From: Nocardia yamanashiensis NBRC 100130
Lineage (GTDB): Bacteria > Actinomycetota > Actinomycetes > Mycobacteriales > Mycobacteriaceae
DNA: 64,000 bases
Assembly: GCF_001613325.1 (NCBI RefSeq)
Contig: NZ_BDCD01000004.1
Coordinates: forward strand, 1-64,000
Reading direction: 5' to 3'
Both the position numbers and the translations under genes were made by a program. This document shows, one piece after another, positions 32,533-41,032 of the stretch (its first letter is position 1; the number at the start of each line of letters is the position of its first letter). The notes under the pieces are model-generated. The model was not told the DNA's origin. It did not search any database and worked only from the letters and a program-made list of their open reading frames with translations.

Positions 32533-33861
32533 TCACAACCGCGGCGCGGATTCCATCGCCTTGCCGCTGTCCCGCCACGCCCCGATACCCCCGGCCAGGC
32601 TCGCCGCGTCGTACCCCGCCCGCCGCGCCAGCGCCGCGAACCGCAGCGACACCTCACCCACCGGGCATACGAAAACCAGTGGCCGCGAACGCGAGAACGG
32701 CACCCCCTGGGCGAACATGTCCTCGAGCTGATCGTCGCGAATGTTCACCGCCCCCGGCACGTGCGCGATCCGGTACGCCATCGCACCCCGGGTATCGACG
32801 ATGGTCGGCCGCGCACCGCGATCGAGCTCCTCGAGCGCATCCGGCGACAACTGCGGCGTGGCCTCCAGCTCGGCGGCCGAGGGCGGCTGCGCCCGAACCG
32901 CTTTCCCGAACAGCTCCGGCCGTCGCTTGCGGATATAGGACAGGTACGGTTCGAGCCGATCGCAGACGATGAACACCGCCGTCACCGGCCGCCCCGGATT
33001 CGAATCCGCCACGCCCGCCAGCTCTTCCAGCGCCGCCGCATACGTCGCGCCGCTGGTCGGCCCCGCCAGCACCCCGTGCCGCACCGCCAATTCCAGGGTC
33101 GCGTCCACCGCCCGCCCGGCCTCCACGCTCACGATCCGGTCGTAGAACTCCGGCTGGAACAACCCCACATCCCACATCTCGGTCTCGGACCGGATCCCCG
33201 GAATGAAATCGCCGCGCTCGGACACCACCGCGAGGGTCTTGAGCTCCGGATTGTGCTTGCGCAGGAACGTCGCCGCCCCGCGCGTGGACCCGGTGGTGCC
33301 CAGCCCGCCGATCAGATAGTCGACCCGCGTGATCCCGTCGCGCGCCAGATCCTCGTGAATCTCACGCCCCGTCCCCTGATAGTGCGCCTCGATATTCTTC
33401 TCGCTCGTGTACTGCGAGGGGTGATACCACTGCGCCGGCGCCTTGGCCATCGTCGATTCGATCACCGAGTACACGTCGTTGGGCGCGGTCGGGTCCGGGC
33501 ATTCCGACAGTCCGGGCAGTTCCTCGATATCGGTGTCGAACAGCTGCAACAGCTCTCGCACCTCACCCACCCGGATCCGGTTGGTCACCGCCCGCAGCCG
33601 CACCCCGCGCATGCCCGCCAGAATCCGTAACGCCTTGGCGGTATTGCCGCTCGAGGCCTCGATCAGCGATTGCCCGCGCGCGGCGATCTCGTCCAGATCG
33701 TCGCGAATCATCCCCCACGCCACCCGATCCTTGACCGACCCGAACGGGTTGAAGAATTCGAGCTTGGCGTACAACTCCACGTTCGGCAGTGCGTGCACCG
33801 CCGGATCCAGCCGCAGCAACGGCGTATTGCCGATGAGTTCGGTGATGTGGTCGTAGCGCAT
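32533..33861 (-). CDS. Cysteine synthase-like PLP enzyme fused to a rhodanese domain
   Basis: The 442-aa protein has residues 1 to 320 of the fold-type II cysteine-synthase family: ELIGNTPLLRLD, the PLP lysine in NPFGSVKDR, SSGNTAKAL, the phosphate-binding GGLGTTGS and GPTSGATYAA. Residues 345 to 442 are a rhodanese domain (IVDTRGAMAYRIAHVPGAVNI) with the active-site Cys in VFVCPVGEVS. Its start overlaps the decarboxylase stop as TAATG. Relatives pair with Y4yA-type decarboxylases (SbnA/SbnH, y4xP/y4yA) to make diamino acids. The rhodanese suggests persulfide delivery instead or in addition. Confidence 0.87.
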   Translation of the reverse strand: MRYDHITELIGNTPLLRLDPAVHALPNVELYAKLEFFNPFGSVKDRVAWGMIRDDLDEIAARGQSLIEASSGNTAKALRILAGMRGVRLRAVTNRIRVGEVRELLQLFDTDIEELPGLSECPDPTAPNDVYSVIESTMAKAPAQWYHPSQYTSEKNIEAHYQGTGREIHEDLARDGITRVDYLIGGLGTTGSTRGAATFLRKHNPELKTLAVVSERGDFIPGIRSETEMWDVGLFQPEFYDRIVSVEAGRAVDATLELAVRHGVLAGPTSGATYAAALEELAGVADSNPGRPVTAVFIVCDRLEPYLSYIRKRRPELFGKAVRAQPPSAAELEATPQLSPDALEELDRGARPTIVDTRGAMAYRIAHVPGAVNIRDDQLEDMFAQGVPFSRSRPLVFVCPVGEVSLRFAALARRAGYDAASLAGGIGAWRDSGKAMESAPRL

Positions 33862-35291
33862 TACCGCCCCCGCTCGGGCTGGTAGTCCCCGTCCCGGCAC
33901 ACCCGGAACCCGTCGCGTTCGCGCGTCACCACCAGCTTGGGCGGCAGTCGATGCATGGATGCGGTCGCTGCCGACAAATCCATATGGTAGGCAGCGGTAT
34001 TGGGGAACACGATCAGATCCCCGGGTTCGGGCCGCGCCGGCAACCACACCTTGTGATTGGTGATCAGATCCCGTTCCAGGCACAGCCGCCCCGCCAAAAA
34101 CACCCCGGTCGCACCGGTTTCGGTGCGCGGGCGCGCAGGTATCAGCAGCGGATCGACCATGACTTCCTGATCGGCCGGGGTGACGGTGTCGCGGCTGAGA
34201 TCCAGATTGGCCAGCAGCGACCCGTCGGCGGTCTCCTTGAGGAACTCCACCCGCGCCACCGTGATTCCCGCATGATCGACCAGCGCCTTGCCCGGCTCCA
34301 GCCACACCTCGAGAAGGTTCTCGGCGGCCACCTGCCCGAACTCGCGCCCGCCCTGCGATTCCAGTCCGGCCGCGAGGAGTTCGGCCAGCATGCGGTCGGC
34401 GGGAACGGTATTGGCGTACTTGTGGAACACCGGTGTGCCGTGCACCGCGCCGCCGTCGAGGTGGAAGCCGAAGGTATTGCCGCCCCACGCCATCGCCTCA
34501 CCGCGCCCCAGCAGCGCCTCGCGCAAGGCGATCACATAGTGGTCGAAGGCGTCGGCGTCGGCGGTGAACACCTGCCGGAACCCGCCGCCGATATTGAGCA
34601 CCGACGGCGTGAGCCCGTGCTCGTAGGCGCGTTCGGTCGCCGCCAGGCACGCCTCCACCGCCCGCACCCGCTCGGCCGGTTCCCCCGAATCCAGGTGAAA
34701 AGCGAACCCCCGGAACCCGATCCGCGCCCGGTCCGCGACCAGTACTTCCAGGACCTCGTCCAGCTGCCGCACCGGCACCCCGAACCGGCTCACCGGCGTC
34801 CCCGGAAACCCGCTCAACCGCACCAGAACCGGCGTCACCACCCCGAATTCCGCCGCCAGCTCGCCCACCCGCCGCAATTCCCACACATTGTCGACGCTGA
34901 TGGTCACCCCGGTCCCCACCAGCTCCCGCAGAAACCCCTCACCCTTGGGCCCGGTCACTTCGATCCGCTCCGCCGCGAACCCCGCCCCGCCCGCACTGGC
35001 CAGCTCCTCCGGCGAGGCCACATCGATCCCCACCCCGGCCGCTTCGGCCGTGCGCACGAACGCCCGCGACTGATTCACCTTGTGCGCGTAGCAGATCCGA
35101 TACCGCCCCACGCCCGCCTCGAGCACCGTCCGCAACCGCTCCAGATTCTCGGCGAACACCTGCGGGAACACCAGATGCGCCGGTGAGGAGCCGCCCTTGA
35201 GCGCATCCTCGACCGCGCCGGGCGCATCCAGGAACGCGCGCACCAGCGGATGGATCTTCGCCGGCAGCCCCGGCGGCGCCGCAGCGGTCAT
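33861..35291 (-). CDS. Y4yA/SbnH-like fold-type III PLP decarboxylase
   Basis: The 476-aa protein resembles diaminopimelate/ornithine decarboxylases: the PLP lysine is in RICYAHKVNQSRAF near residue 70, followed by GIDVASPEELASA, FHLDSGEP and NIGGGFRQ (phosphate-binding glycines). The C-terminal beta-barrel ends with DLIVFPNTAAYHMDLSA. Length and motifs fit the Y4yA group, whose members decarboxylate amino-acid intermediates in siderophore-type pathways. It overlaps the genes on both sides (ATGA upstream, TAATG downstream), so translation of the whole operon is tightly coupled. Confidence 0.87.
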   Translation of the reverse strand: MTAAAPPGLPAKIHPLVRAFLDAPGAVEDALKGGSSPAHLVFPQVFAENLERLRTVLEAGVGRYRICYAHKVNQSRAFVRTAEAAGVGIDVASPEELASAGGAGFAAERIEVTGPKGEGFLRELVGTGVTISVDNVWELRRVGELAAEFGVVTPVLVRLSGFPGTPVSRFGVPVRQLDEVLEVLVADRARIGFRGFAFHLDSGEPAERVRAVEACLAATERAYEHGLTPSVLNIGGGFRQVFTADADAFDHYVIALREALLGRGEAMAWGGNTFGFHLDGGAVHGTPVFHKYANTVPADRMLAELLAAGLESQGGREFGQVAAENLLEVWLEPGKALVDHAGITVARVEFLKETADGSLLANLDLSRDTVTPADQEVMVDPLLIPARPRTETGATGVFLAGRLCLERDLITNHKVWLPARPEPGDLIVFPNTAAYHMDLSAATASMHRLPPKLVVTRERDGFRVCRDGDYQPERGR

Positions 35292-36544
35292 ACGGCCGTT
35301 TCGGAGGCGGCCGCCGCGGGCATCTGCGTGGTCGGGTTGTATCCGCTGTCGCGCAGTGATTCGAACGCCCGGAACCGATTGCGCGGCGACCGGAATTCGG
35401 CCACCACTCGTTTGCTGAGCAAATCGATATCGTGCACGCCGATCCCCATCGACTCCAGCACCCCGGTGATGGTGCGCACGCAATGCTGACAGGTCATGTC
35501 CGGCACCCAGAACACCTGATCCTCGGCGCTGGTTTCCTCGGTGTCGGAACCGGTTTCGGCGGGCACCTCACCGACGGTCAACCGCCCCACCACCGCGGTG
35601 AACGTCTCGGTGAACCGGTCCACCACCACCGGCAGCAGACTGTAGTGCTCCCCGTCGAGCTGATGCGGCATGGCGGCCAGGCAGGCCGGGCGCGTCCCGG
35701 GCGGCAACAGCGCGTACTGCCGCGAGATCACATCCAGCTCATCGTGATATTTGGCGATGGCCTCGGCCACCGACAACCCTTCGACATTGGTGGCGCGCCG
35801 CATGACCCGATGCGCATCGGCGATGGTGGAGTCCTTCATCGACCGCAGCGTGGCCACCGTCTCGGCCGAATACCGCACCGTCCCGTCCGGCTGCGTCGCC
35901 AGGGTCACCGCGATCATGCCGCGCCGGTAGCTCGAGGCCTGCAACTCCCAATACCAGCGCGTCGCCACCGCCGAATAGATCCCCGAATCCCGCATCCCGA
36001 GCGCGAATTCGGCCGCGCTGCGATACGGCGTCCACCGCGCCAGCAGCGCGTGCTGAGCCAGCGCCCGCCCGCACGCCTCGATACCCACCCGGAAGATATC
36101 CAGGGGTTCGTGATCGGTGGTGGTGCCTTCCAGCACCGCGCGCTCGCGTGCACCCAGTGCCGAAATCCGCTGCGCCAGCGCTTCGTCGGCGTTCAGCGAG
36201 TGCCACAGCGCCAGCACGGTCTCGCGCATGGCGATCGGCACGATCGGCCCCAGCCCGCCGGAATGATAGAACCCGGTATTGGGCACCCCGTCCGAATCGG
36301 TCCACGTCATCCGATGCGTCGCCGACACCACCTGATCGGCCCGGCACGGCCGCATGAACCGTTCCAGATACAGCCGCTGCGACAGCGTCAGATGCGAACC
36401 GGGCTCGGGACGCAATGGCGTGCTGGTGTATTCGACGTGCCGCGCGGGCGGCGTCGCAGGGGGCGCGCCCAGTCCGGGCCGGGCCAGCACGGCCAGCACC
36501 CGGGACGCGGCGCGGCGATCGTAGCGCGGTTCGGAACCGTTCAT
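35288..36544 (-). CDS. Unknown protein with a C-terminal heavy-metal-associated (HMA) domain
   Basis: The 418-aa protein has an N-terminal region of about 335 residues that I do not recognise; it is soluble, helical and rich in Arg and Glu. After an acidic linker (DTEETSAEDQ) comes an HMA fold of about 65 residues with the metal motif MTCQHC and the later SKRVVAEF and RDSGYNP. Such domains bind Cu(I) or Zn(II) through the two Cys. It starts two bases after the desulfurase-like stop and overlaps the decarboxylase start, so it belongs to the four-gene operon. Fusion of HMA to this N-terminus is unusual; a metal-delivery role is inference. Confidence 0.72.
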   Translation of the reverse strand: MNGSEPRYDRRAASRVLAVLARPGLGAPPATPPARHVEYTSTPLRPEPGSHLTLSQRLYLERFMRPCRADQVVSATHRMTWTDSDGVPNTGFYHSGGLGPIVPIAMRETVLALWHSLNADEALAQRISALGARERAVLEGTTTDHEPLDIFRVGIEACGRALAQHALLARWTPYRSAAEFALGMRDSGIYSAVATRWYWELQASSYRRGMIAVTLATQPDGTVRYSAETVATLRSMKDSTIADAHRVMRRATNVEGLSVAEAIAKYHDELDVISRQYALLPPGTRPACLAAMPHQLDGEHYSLLPVVVDRFTETFTAVVGRLTVGEVPAETGSDTEETSAEDQVFWVPDMTCQHCVRTITGVLESMGIGVHDIDLLSKRVVAEFRSPRNRFRAFESLRDSGYNPTTQMPAAAASETAV

Positions 36545-36546
36545 CG

Positions 36547-37815
36547 TCAACCGACCTCCTCGGCAATCGTGGCGACACACTCGGTGAACCGGTCAATCTC
36601 GTCGAAGGTGGTGTAGACGTGGGTGCTCACCCGCACCGAATCGGCGTCGGTCTCGCCGTCCGGCACGCAGTGCGCGCCGGTGCGGACCAGGAACCCGTAT
36701 TCGCTGAGCACGAAGCCCAGATCGGCGGCGCTGATCCCGGCGAGGGTGAAAGACACGATCCCGTACCCGGTTTCACAGGGCGCGTACGCCGGTCCGGGCG
36801 CGAACTCCAGGCCCCGGACCGTTCTCAATCCGGCGATCAACGCGATCGTCAGCGCCCGGTTGTGGGCGGCGACGGCGTCCATGCCGTAGTCGTTCAGCAC
36901 CCGCAAAGCCGCACCGAGTGCCAGAATCCCCGCGATATTGGGGGTGCCGCCCTCCAACCGCCGCGGCATCGCCCCCGCGTGCAGGCCGGAATCGTCCAGC
37001 GTCACAGCCGAATTGCCGCCGGGCAGGAACGGGCTCAGCTCGCCGTGGCGGCGGCGCGCGCAATACAGCACCCCGGTGCCGGGCGCCCCGAACATCTTGT
37101 GCCCGGCGAACACCGCGAAATCGGCGCCCAGTTCGCGCACGTCGACCGGCAGATGCCCGCCGCTCTGCGAACAATCGAAACACAGCGCGATCCGCGGATC
37201 GATGTCCCCGCGCAATTCCTCGAGCGTGGTCAGCGCCCCGAACACGTGATGCAGATGCGCCACGGTGATCAACCGGGTGCGCGGGGAGAGCTTGGCGGCG
37301 ATATCGCCGATATCGGCCTCGCCCATGGCATTCACCCGATACGGAACCAGCCGGACGGTCCGCCCGAAACCCTGCAGCAACTGCCGCAACTGCACCCACG
37401 GATACACGTTGGAGGCATGATCGCGCGGACTGTAGAGGATCTCGTCGCCGTCACCGAGATTGGTCAGCGCCCACGCCAGCGCCACCGCGTTCAGCCCCGC
37501 CGTCGCCCCGCCGGTGAACACGATCTCCTCCGGTTCGGCCCCCACGAACCCGGCCATCCGCGCCCGCACGTCCTCGATCTCCCGGGTGACCTGCGAGGCC
37601 CACGGATAGGTCCCGCGCCCGGCATTGGCGGTCCGCGACTCGTGATAACCCCGCACCGCCGTGATCACCGGCAGCGGCTTCTGGGTGGTGGAGGCCGAAT
37701 CCAGATACACCGCATCGGTTTCGGCGAGGGCGGGAAACTGCGCGCGCGTACCCGGCGACGCCGGCTCCCGGGCGGGGGAGGACCCGGCGGTGGACGCAGG
37801 CGCACAGGACCGCAC
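36547..37815 (-). CDS. SufS-like cysteine desulfurase / class V aminotransferase
   Basis: The 422-aa protein starts at GTG after GGAGGGAG. It has the class V fold with YLDSASTTQKPLPV near residue 40, the PLP-contact region HASNVYPW, the Schiff-base lysine in FAGHKMFGAPGTGVLY and a conserved Cys in VRTGAHCVPD, placed like the catalytic Cys of SufS (RTGHHC). Cysteine desulfurase activity is therefore plausible. It is the first gene of the operon with the HMA protein, decarboxylase and rhodanese fusion, and no SufB/SufD/SufU genes are near, so it is probably not the housekeeping Fe-S enzyme. Confidence 0.85.
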   Translation of the reverse strand: MRSCAPASTAGSSPAREPASPGTRAQFPALAETDAVYLDSASTTQKPLPVITAVRGYHESRTANAGRGTYPWASQVTREIEDVRARMAGFVGAEPEEIVFTGGATAGLNAVALAWALTNLGDGDEILYSPRDHASNVYPWVQLRQLLQGFGRTVRLVPYRVNAMGEADIGDIAAKLSPRTRLITVAHLHHVFGALTTLEELRGDIDPRIALCFDCSQSGGHLPVDVRELGADFAVFAGHKMFGAPGTGVLYCARRRHGELSPFLPGGNSAVTLDDSGLHAGAMPRRLEGGTPNIAGILALGAALRVLNDYGMDAVAAHNRALTIALIAGLRTVRGLEFAPGPAYAPCETGYGIVSFTLAGISAADLGFVLSEYGFLVRTGAHCVPDGETDADSVRVSTHVYTTFDEIDRFTECVATIAEEVG

Positions 37816-37954
37816 CGTCGCTCCCTCCGAGGAGTACGCGATTCGACCTCACCCACGATACGCATGTTTCGATGTTTACTCGAAGGTTCTGGCAGACAGG
37901 CGCTTTCGTCGGTACCTTCTCGTTATTCCGTCCCGTGACGGCGCGGCGGGCCGC

Positions 37955-38473
37955 TCAGCGCTCGGGTCCGCCCGGATTGCACAGCGCGTTCACGGTGGCC
38001 TCGTACCCGACCGCGGGCCGCCACGGTTCCAGATTCCAGCTCGGCTTGTTCGGCGCGACCACCCGCGCCCACTCCCAATGGCAGAGGAACTGATCGCGCA
38101 TGCCGGGAGTGTCGGCATCGGGGGACTGGGTCACGACTTCCTGCCACGCGCGTTCCCCGGCGGTAGGGAAGACATCGGCGCGACCGGCCTGGGTGGGATA
38201 CACCAGCAAGCGGCGGCCGTCGACGGCATCGGTCCATTCGGTGCGCTCGATGAGCGCGGCATCGGCGTACGGGTCGACCAGCGGCGTGGCCGAGGTGGTG
38301 GGCGCGGCGATCGGTTGCGCGGTGGGCGAGGAGGTTGCCGGAGCGGCCTGGGTCTCCGCCGCGGGCGCCACCGAACCGACCACCACGGGCGCCGATTCCT
38401 CGGCCGCGCCGCATCCGCTCAGTCCGAGCGCCAGCACGATCAGCGCACCCGCCGGTCTCCAGCGCTGCCGCAT
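37955..38473 (-). CDS. DUF2599 lipoprotein
   Basis: The 172-aa protein has a signal peptide with lipobox LSGC (residues about 19 to 22), then an Ala/Pro/Ser/Thr linker to residue 65. The C-terminal domain has RVVAPNKPSWNLEPWRPAVGYE and ends NALCNPGGPER, the DUF2599 signature. It would be anchored in the membrane facing outward. Its function is unknown. It lies 139 bp upstream of the desulfurase-like operon on the same strand and probably has its own promoter. Confidence 0.83.
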   Translation of the reverse strand: MRQRWRPAGALIVLALGLSGCGAAEESAPVVVGSVAPAAETQAAPATSSPTAQPIAAPTTSATPLVDPYADAALIERTEWTDAVDGRRLLVYPTQAGRADVFPTAGERAWQEVVTQSPDADTPGMRDQFLCHWEWARVVAPNKPSWNLEPWRPAVGYEATVNALCNPGGPER

Positions 38474-38678
38474 GGCCTCGCCCCTTTCGCTCCGCATTCC
38501 CGGCCGGACCATCGCCACGTAGCGGTGGCACTGTGGCCCAGACAGCCCCTACGATGTCACGCGCGGGGCGGTTCCCGAAAGTGGGGTTCCGGTCCGCCCC
38601 CGAGCTACCGGTAGTTTGCTACCTGTCGTCGTGAGTACACGACAAGGGGAACATTGGATCGACCATAGGGGCGCGAAC

Positions 38679-39176
38679 GTGGTAGCGAGTGTGAAAGTCC
38701 TTGTGTGGGAGGTAGACAACTCCCTGTGGGATGGCGTGGTGTCCGATTCGACCGCCGGTGCGCCGCGGGCCGAAGCGGCGCGCGCCCTGCGCATCCTGGC
38801 CGAGCGCGGCGTCATGCACGCCGTGGCCAGTCGCGGTGAATGGGCCTGGACGGTCGAGCAGCTGCGCCGGCACGGACTGCACGAACGGTTCGCGGTGGTC
38901 GAGGTCGGCTGGGGCCGCAAGTCCGCCGCCATCGCCCGCATCGCGCAGACCCTGGGCGTCCAGCTCGAGCAGGTCGGCTACCTCGACTCCGAACCCCTCG
39001 AACGCAGCGAGGTCGCGCACGCCCTGCCGCAGGTCCGCTGCTACGCCGCCCGCCACGTGGACGTCCTGCCCGCGCTCCAGGAATTCCGCGCCCCGGTCGG
39101 CGACGTCCCGCCGCCCACCTCGCCCATGGGCATCTCGCACATTCACGCCACCGACGAGCAGCGCCTCATCCGCTGA
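38679..39176 (+). CDS. HAD-IIIC-like protein with degenerate catalytic motif
   Basis: The 165-aa protein aligns by eye with HAD-IIIC/FkbH-type phosphatase domains: motif I is VKVLVWEVDNSLWDG instead of the usual WDLDNTLW. Motif II is HAVASRG, motif III Lys is in GWGRKSAAI, and motif IV reads GYLDSEPLERSE. The first Asp, the nucleophile, is Glu here, so classical phosphatase activity is doubtful. The GTG at 38679 has AGGGG about ten bases upstream; a longer frame from 38631 looks less like coding sequence. It could be a structural or carrier-linked variant. Confidence 0.72.
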   Translation: MVASVKVLVWEVDNSLWDGVVSDSTAGAPRAEAARALRILAERGVMHAVASRGEWAWTVEQLRRHGLHERFAVVEVGWGRKSAAIARIAQTLGVQLEQVGYLDSEPLERSEVAHALPQVRCYAARHVDVLPALQEFRAPVGDVPPPTSPMGISHIHATDEQRLIR

Positions 39177-39195
39177 ACGCGCCGAGGAAAACGCC

Positions 39196-40929
39196 TCAGG
39201 CAGGGGTGGATTCGGCCGAACCGCCCGAGCGGATCTGCACGATCGGCAGCACCAGCGCGGCCGGCGCCGACGCCGGCACCACCGGCTGCTTGGGCGTCAC
39301 CGGCGCGATGCGCTGATAGCCGACGCCCTGCGCGGGCCGCGTGTCCTGCTCACCCTTGTTCGGCCACATGGCCGCCGCCCGCTCGGCCTGCGCGGTGATC
39401 GTCAGCGACGGATTCACGCCCAGGTTTGCCGACACCGCCGCCCCGTCCACCACGCTCAGCGTCGGGTAGCCGTACACCCGGTGATACGGGTCGATCACCC
39501 CGTGCTCGCGATCCGCGCCGATCACCGCACCGCCGAGGAAGTGCGCGGTCAGCGGGATATTGAACACCTCGCCCCAGGTGCCGCCCGCGACGCCGCCGAT
39601 CTGCTCGGCCACCTTGCGCGTCACCTCGTTGCCCGCCGGGATCCAGGTCGGATTCGGTTCGCCGTGGCCCTGTTTGGAGGTCAGCTTGCGGCCGAACACC
39701 CCGCGCTTGGTGTAGGTGGTGATCGAATTGTCCAGATGCTGCATGACCAGTGAGATGATGGTGCGCTCGCTCCAGCGGTACGGCGACAGGAACTGGATCA
39801 GCGTCACCGGATTGCGCAGCGCCACCCCGAGGAACCGCAGCCAGCGCGGAATCCGCCCGCCGCCGTCGACCATGAGGGTCTGCAGCAGGCCCATCGCATT
39901 GGAGCCCTTGCCGTAGCGCACCGGCTCGACGTGGGTGTCGGGCGTCGGATGAATCGAGGAGGTGATGGCCACGCCGCGCGTGAAGTCGGTGCCCGGCATG
40001 ACTTTACGGGTCGCCGCGCCCACGATCGATTCGGAGTTGGTGCGGGTCAGCACGCCCAGGCGCTCGGACAGCTCCGGCAGCACGCCCTGATCGCGCATGG
40101 CGAACAGCAGCTGCTGGGTGCCGCGCGTCCCGGCCGCGAGCACCACGTGCTTGGCGGTGTAGGTCTTGGGCCGCTTGCGCACCCACGCGCCCGTGCGCTC
40201 GGTGCTCACGTCCCAGGTGCCGTCCGGCAGCGGCCGCACGGTGTTCACGGTGGTCATCGGAACGACCTGCGCCCCGGCCTGTTCGGCCAGGTACAGGTAG
40301 TTCTTGACGAGGGTGTTCTTGGCATTGTGGCGGCAGCCGGTCATGCACTCGCCGCATTCGATGCAGCCCGTGCGATCGGGGCCCGCTCCGCCGAAGTACG
40401 GATCGGCGACGGTCTTGCCCGCTTCGCCGAAGAACACCCCGACCGGGGTCTGCACGAAGGTGTCGCCGAAGCCGAGGTCGTCGGCGACCGCCTTGAACAC
40501 CTCGTCGGCCGGGGTCATGTGCGGGTTCTGCACCACGCCGAGCATCTTGCGCGCCTGCTCGTAGTAGGGCATCAGCTCGTCGTGCCAGTCGGTGATGTCA
40601 CGCCACTGCGGGTCGGCGAAGAACGGCGCGGGCGGCACGTACAGCGTGTTCGCGTAGTTCAGCGAGCCACCGCCGACGCCCGCACCCGCCAGGATCAGCA
40701 CATCGCGCAGCGGATGGATGCGCTGGATTCCGTAGCAGCCCAGCTTGGGCGCCCACAGGAACTTGCGCAGATCCCAGCTGTTCTTCGGCAGCTCGTCGTC
40801 GGCATAGCGCATGCCGGCCTCGAGCACGCCGACCTTGTATCCCTTCTCGGTCAGACGCAGCGCGCTGACGCTGCCGCCGAAGCCGGACCCGACGATGAGC
40901 ACATCGAAGTCGGTGTCACGCTGGGTCAT
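39196..40929 (-). CDS. choD: GMC-type cholesterol oxidase-like flavoprotein ChoD
   Basis: The 577-aa protein begins with an FAD-binding loop VLIVGSGFGGSVSALRL. It carries the Cys-rich CIECGECMTGCRHNAKNT near residue 205 and the GMC C-terminal part (HFLGGAVIGAD, SVVDGAAVSANLGVNPSLTI). Size and these motifs match mycobacterial ChoD (about 578 aa). The family oxidises sterols or related alcohols, although physiological sterol oxidase activity of ChoD proteins is debated. GGGAG is eight bases before the ATG. It is divergent from a MerR gene with a shared operator-promoter region. Confidence 0.87.
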   Translation of the reverse strand: MTQRDTDFDVLIVGSGFGGSVSALRLTEKGYKVGVLEAGMRYADDELPKNSWDLRKFLWAPKLGCYGIQRIHPLRDVLILAGAGVGGGSLNYANTLYVPPAPFFADPQWRDITDWHDELMPYYEQARKMLGVVQNPHMTPADEVFKAVADDLGFGDTFVQTPVGVFFGEAGKTVADPYFGGAGPDRTGCIECGECMTGCRHNAKNTLVKNYLYLAEQAGAQVVPMTTVNTVRPLPDGTWDVSTERTGAWVRKRPKTYTAKHVVLAAGTRGTQQLLFAMRDQGVLPELSERLGVLTRTNSESIVGAATRKVMPGTDFTRGVAITSSIHPTPDTHVEPVRYGKGSNAMGLLQTLMVDGGGRIPRWLRFLGVALRNPVTLIQFLSPYRWSERTIISLVMQHLDNSITTYTKRGVFGRKLTSKQGHGEPNPTWIPAGNEVTRKVAEQIGGVAGGTWGEVFNIPLTAHFLGGAVIGADREHGVIDPYHRVYGYPTLSVVDGAAVSANLGVNPSLTITAQAERAAAMWPNKGEQDTRPAQGVGYQRIAPVTPKQPVVPASAPAALVLPIVQIRSGGSAESTPA

Positions 40930-40971
40930 GAGGAGAACTCCCTTGTCGTCGTCGACAGTGTGGCGGCGGTT

Positions 40972-41000
40972 ACGCTAACGCGGACAGTAGCTACTGTCAA
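40972..41000 (-). promoter_or_regulatory. Promoter of the choD gene
   Basis: On the minus strand TTGACA (41000-40995) and TAGCGT (40977-40972) are separated by 17 bp, a good sigma-A promoter. It lies about 43 bases before the ATG, and most of it is covered by the 34-bp palindrome. Confidence 0.65.
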
Positions 41001-41007
41001 CGTTAGC
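40974..41007. promoter_or_regulatory. 34-bp palindrome, probable MerR operator
   Basis: The core GACAGTAGCTACTGTC is a perfect 16-bp palindrome flanked by GCTAACG (40974-40980) and CGTTAGC (41001-41007). Only the two symmetric bases between core and flank do not pair. It spans the choD -35/-10 spacer, where MerR proteins typically bind. Confidence 0.75.
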
Positions 41008-41032
41008 CGTTCGCTGTATCTATGCTGTTCGG

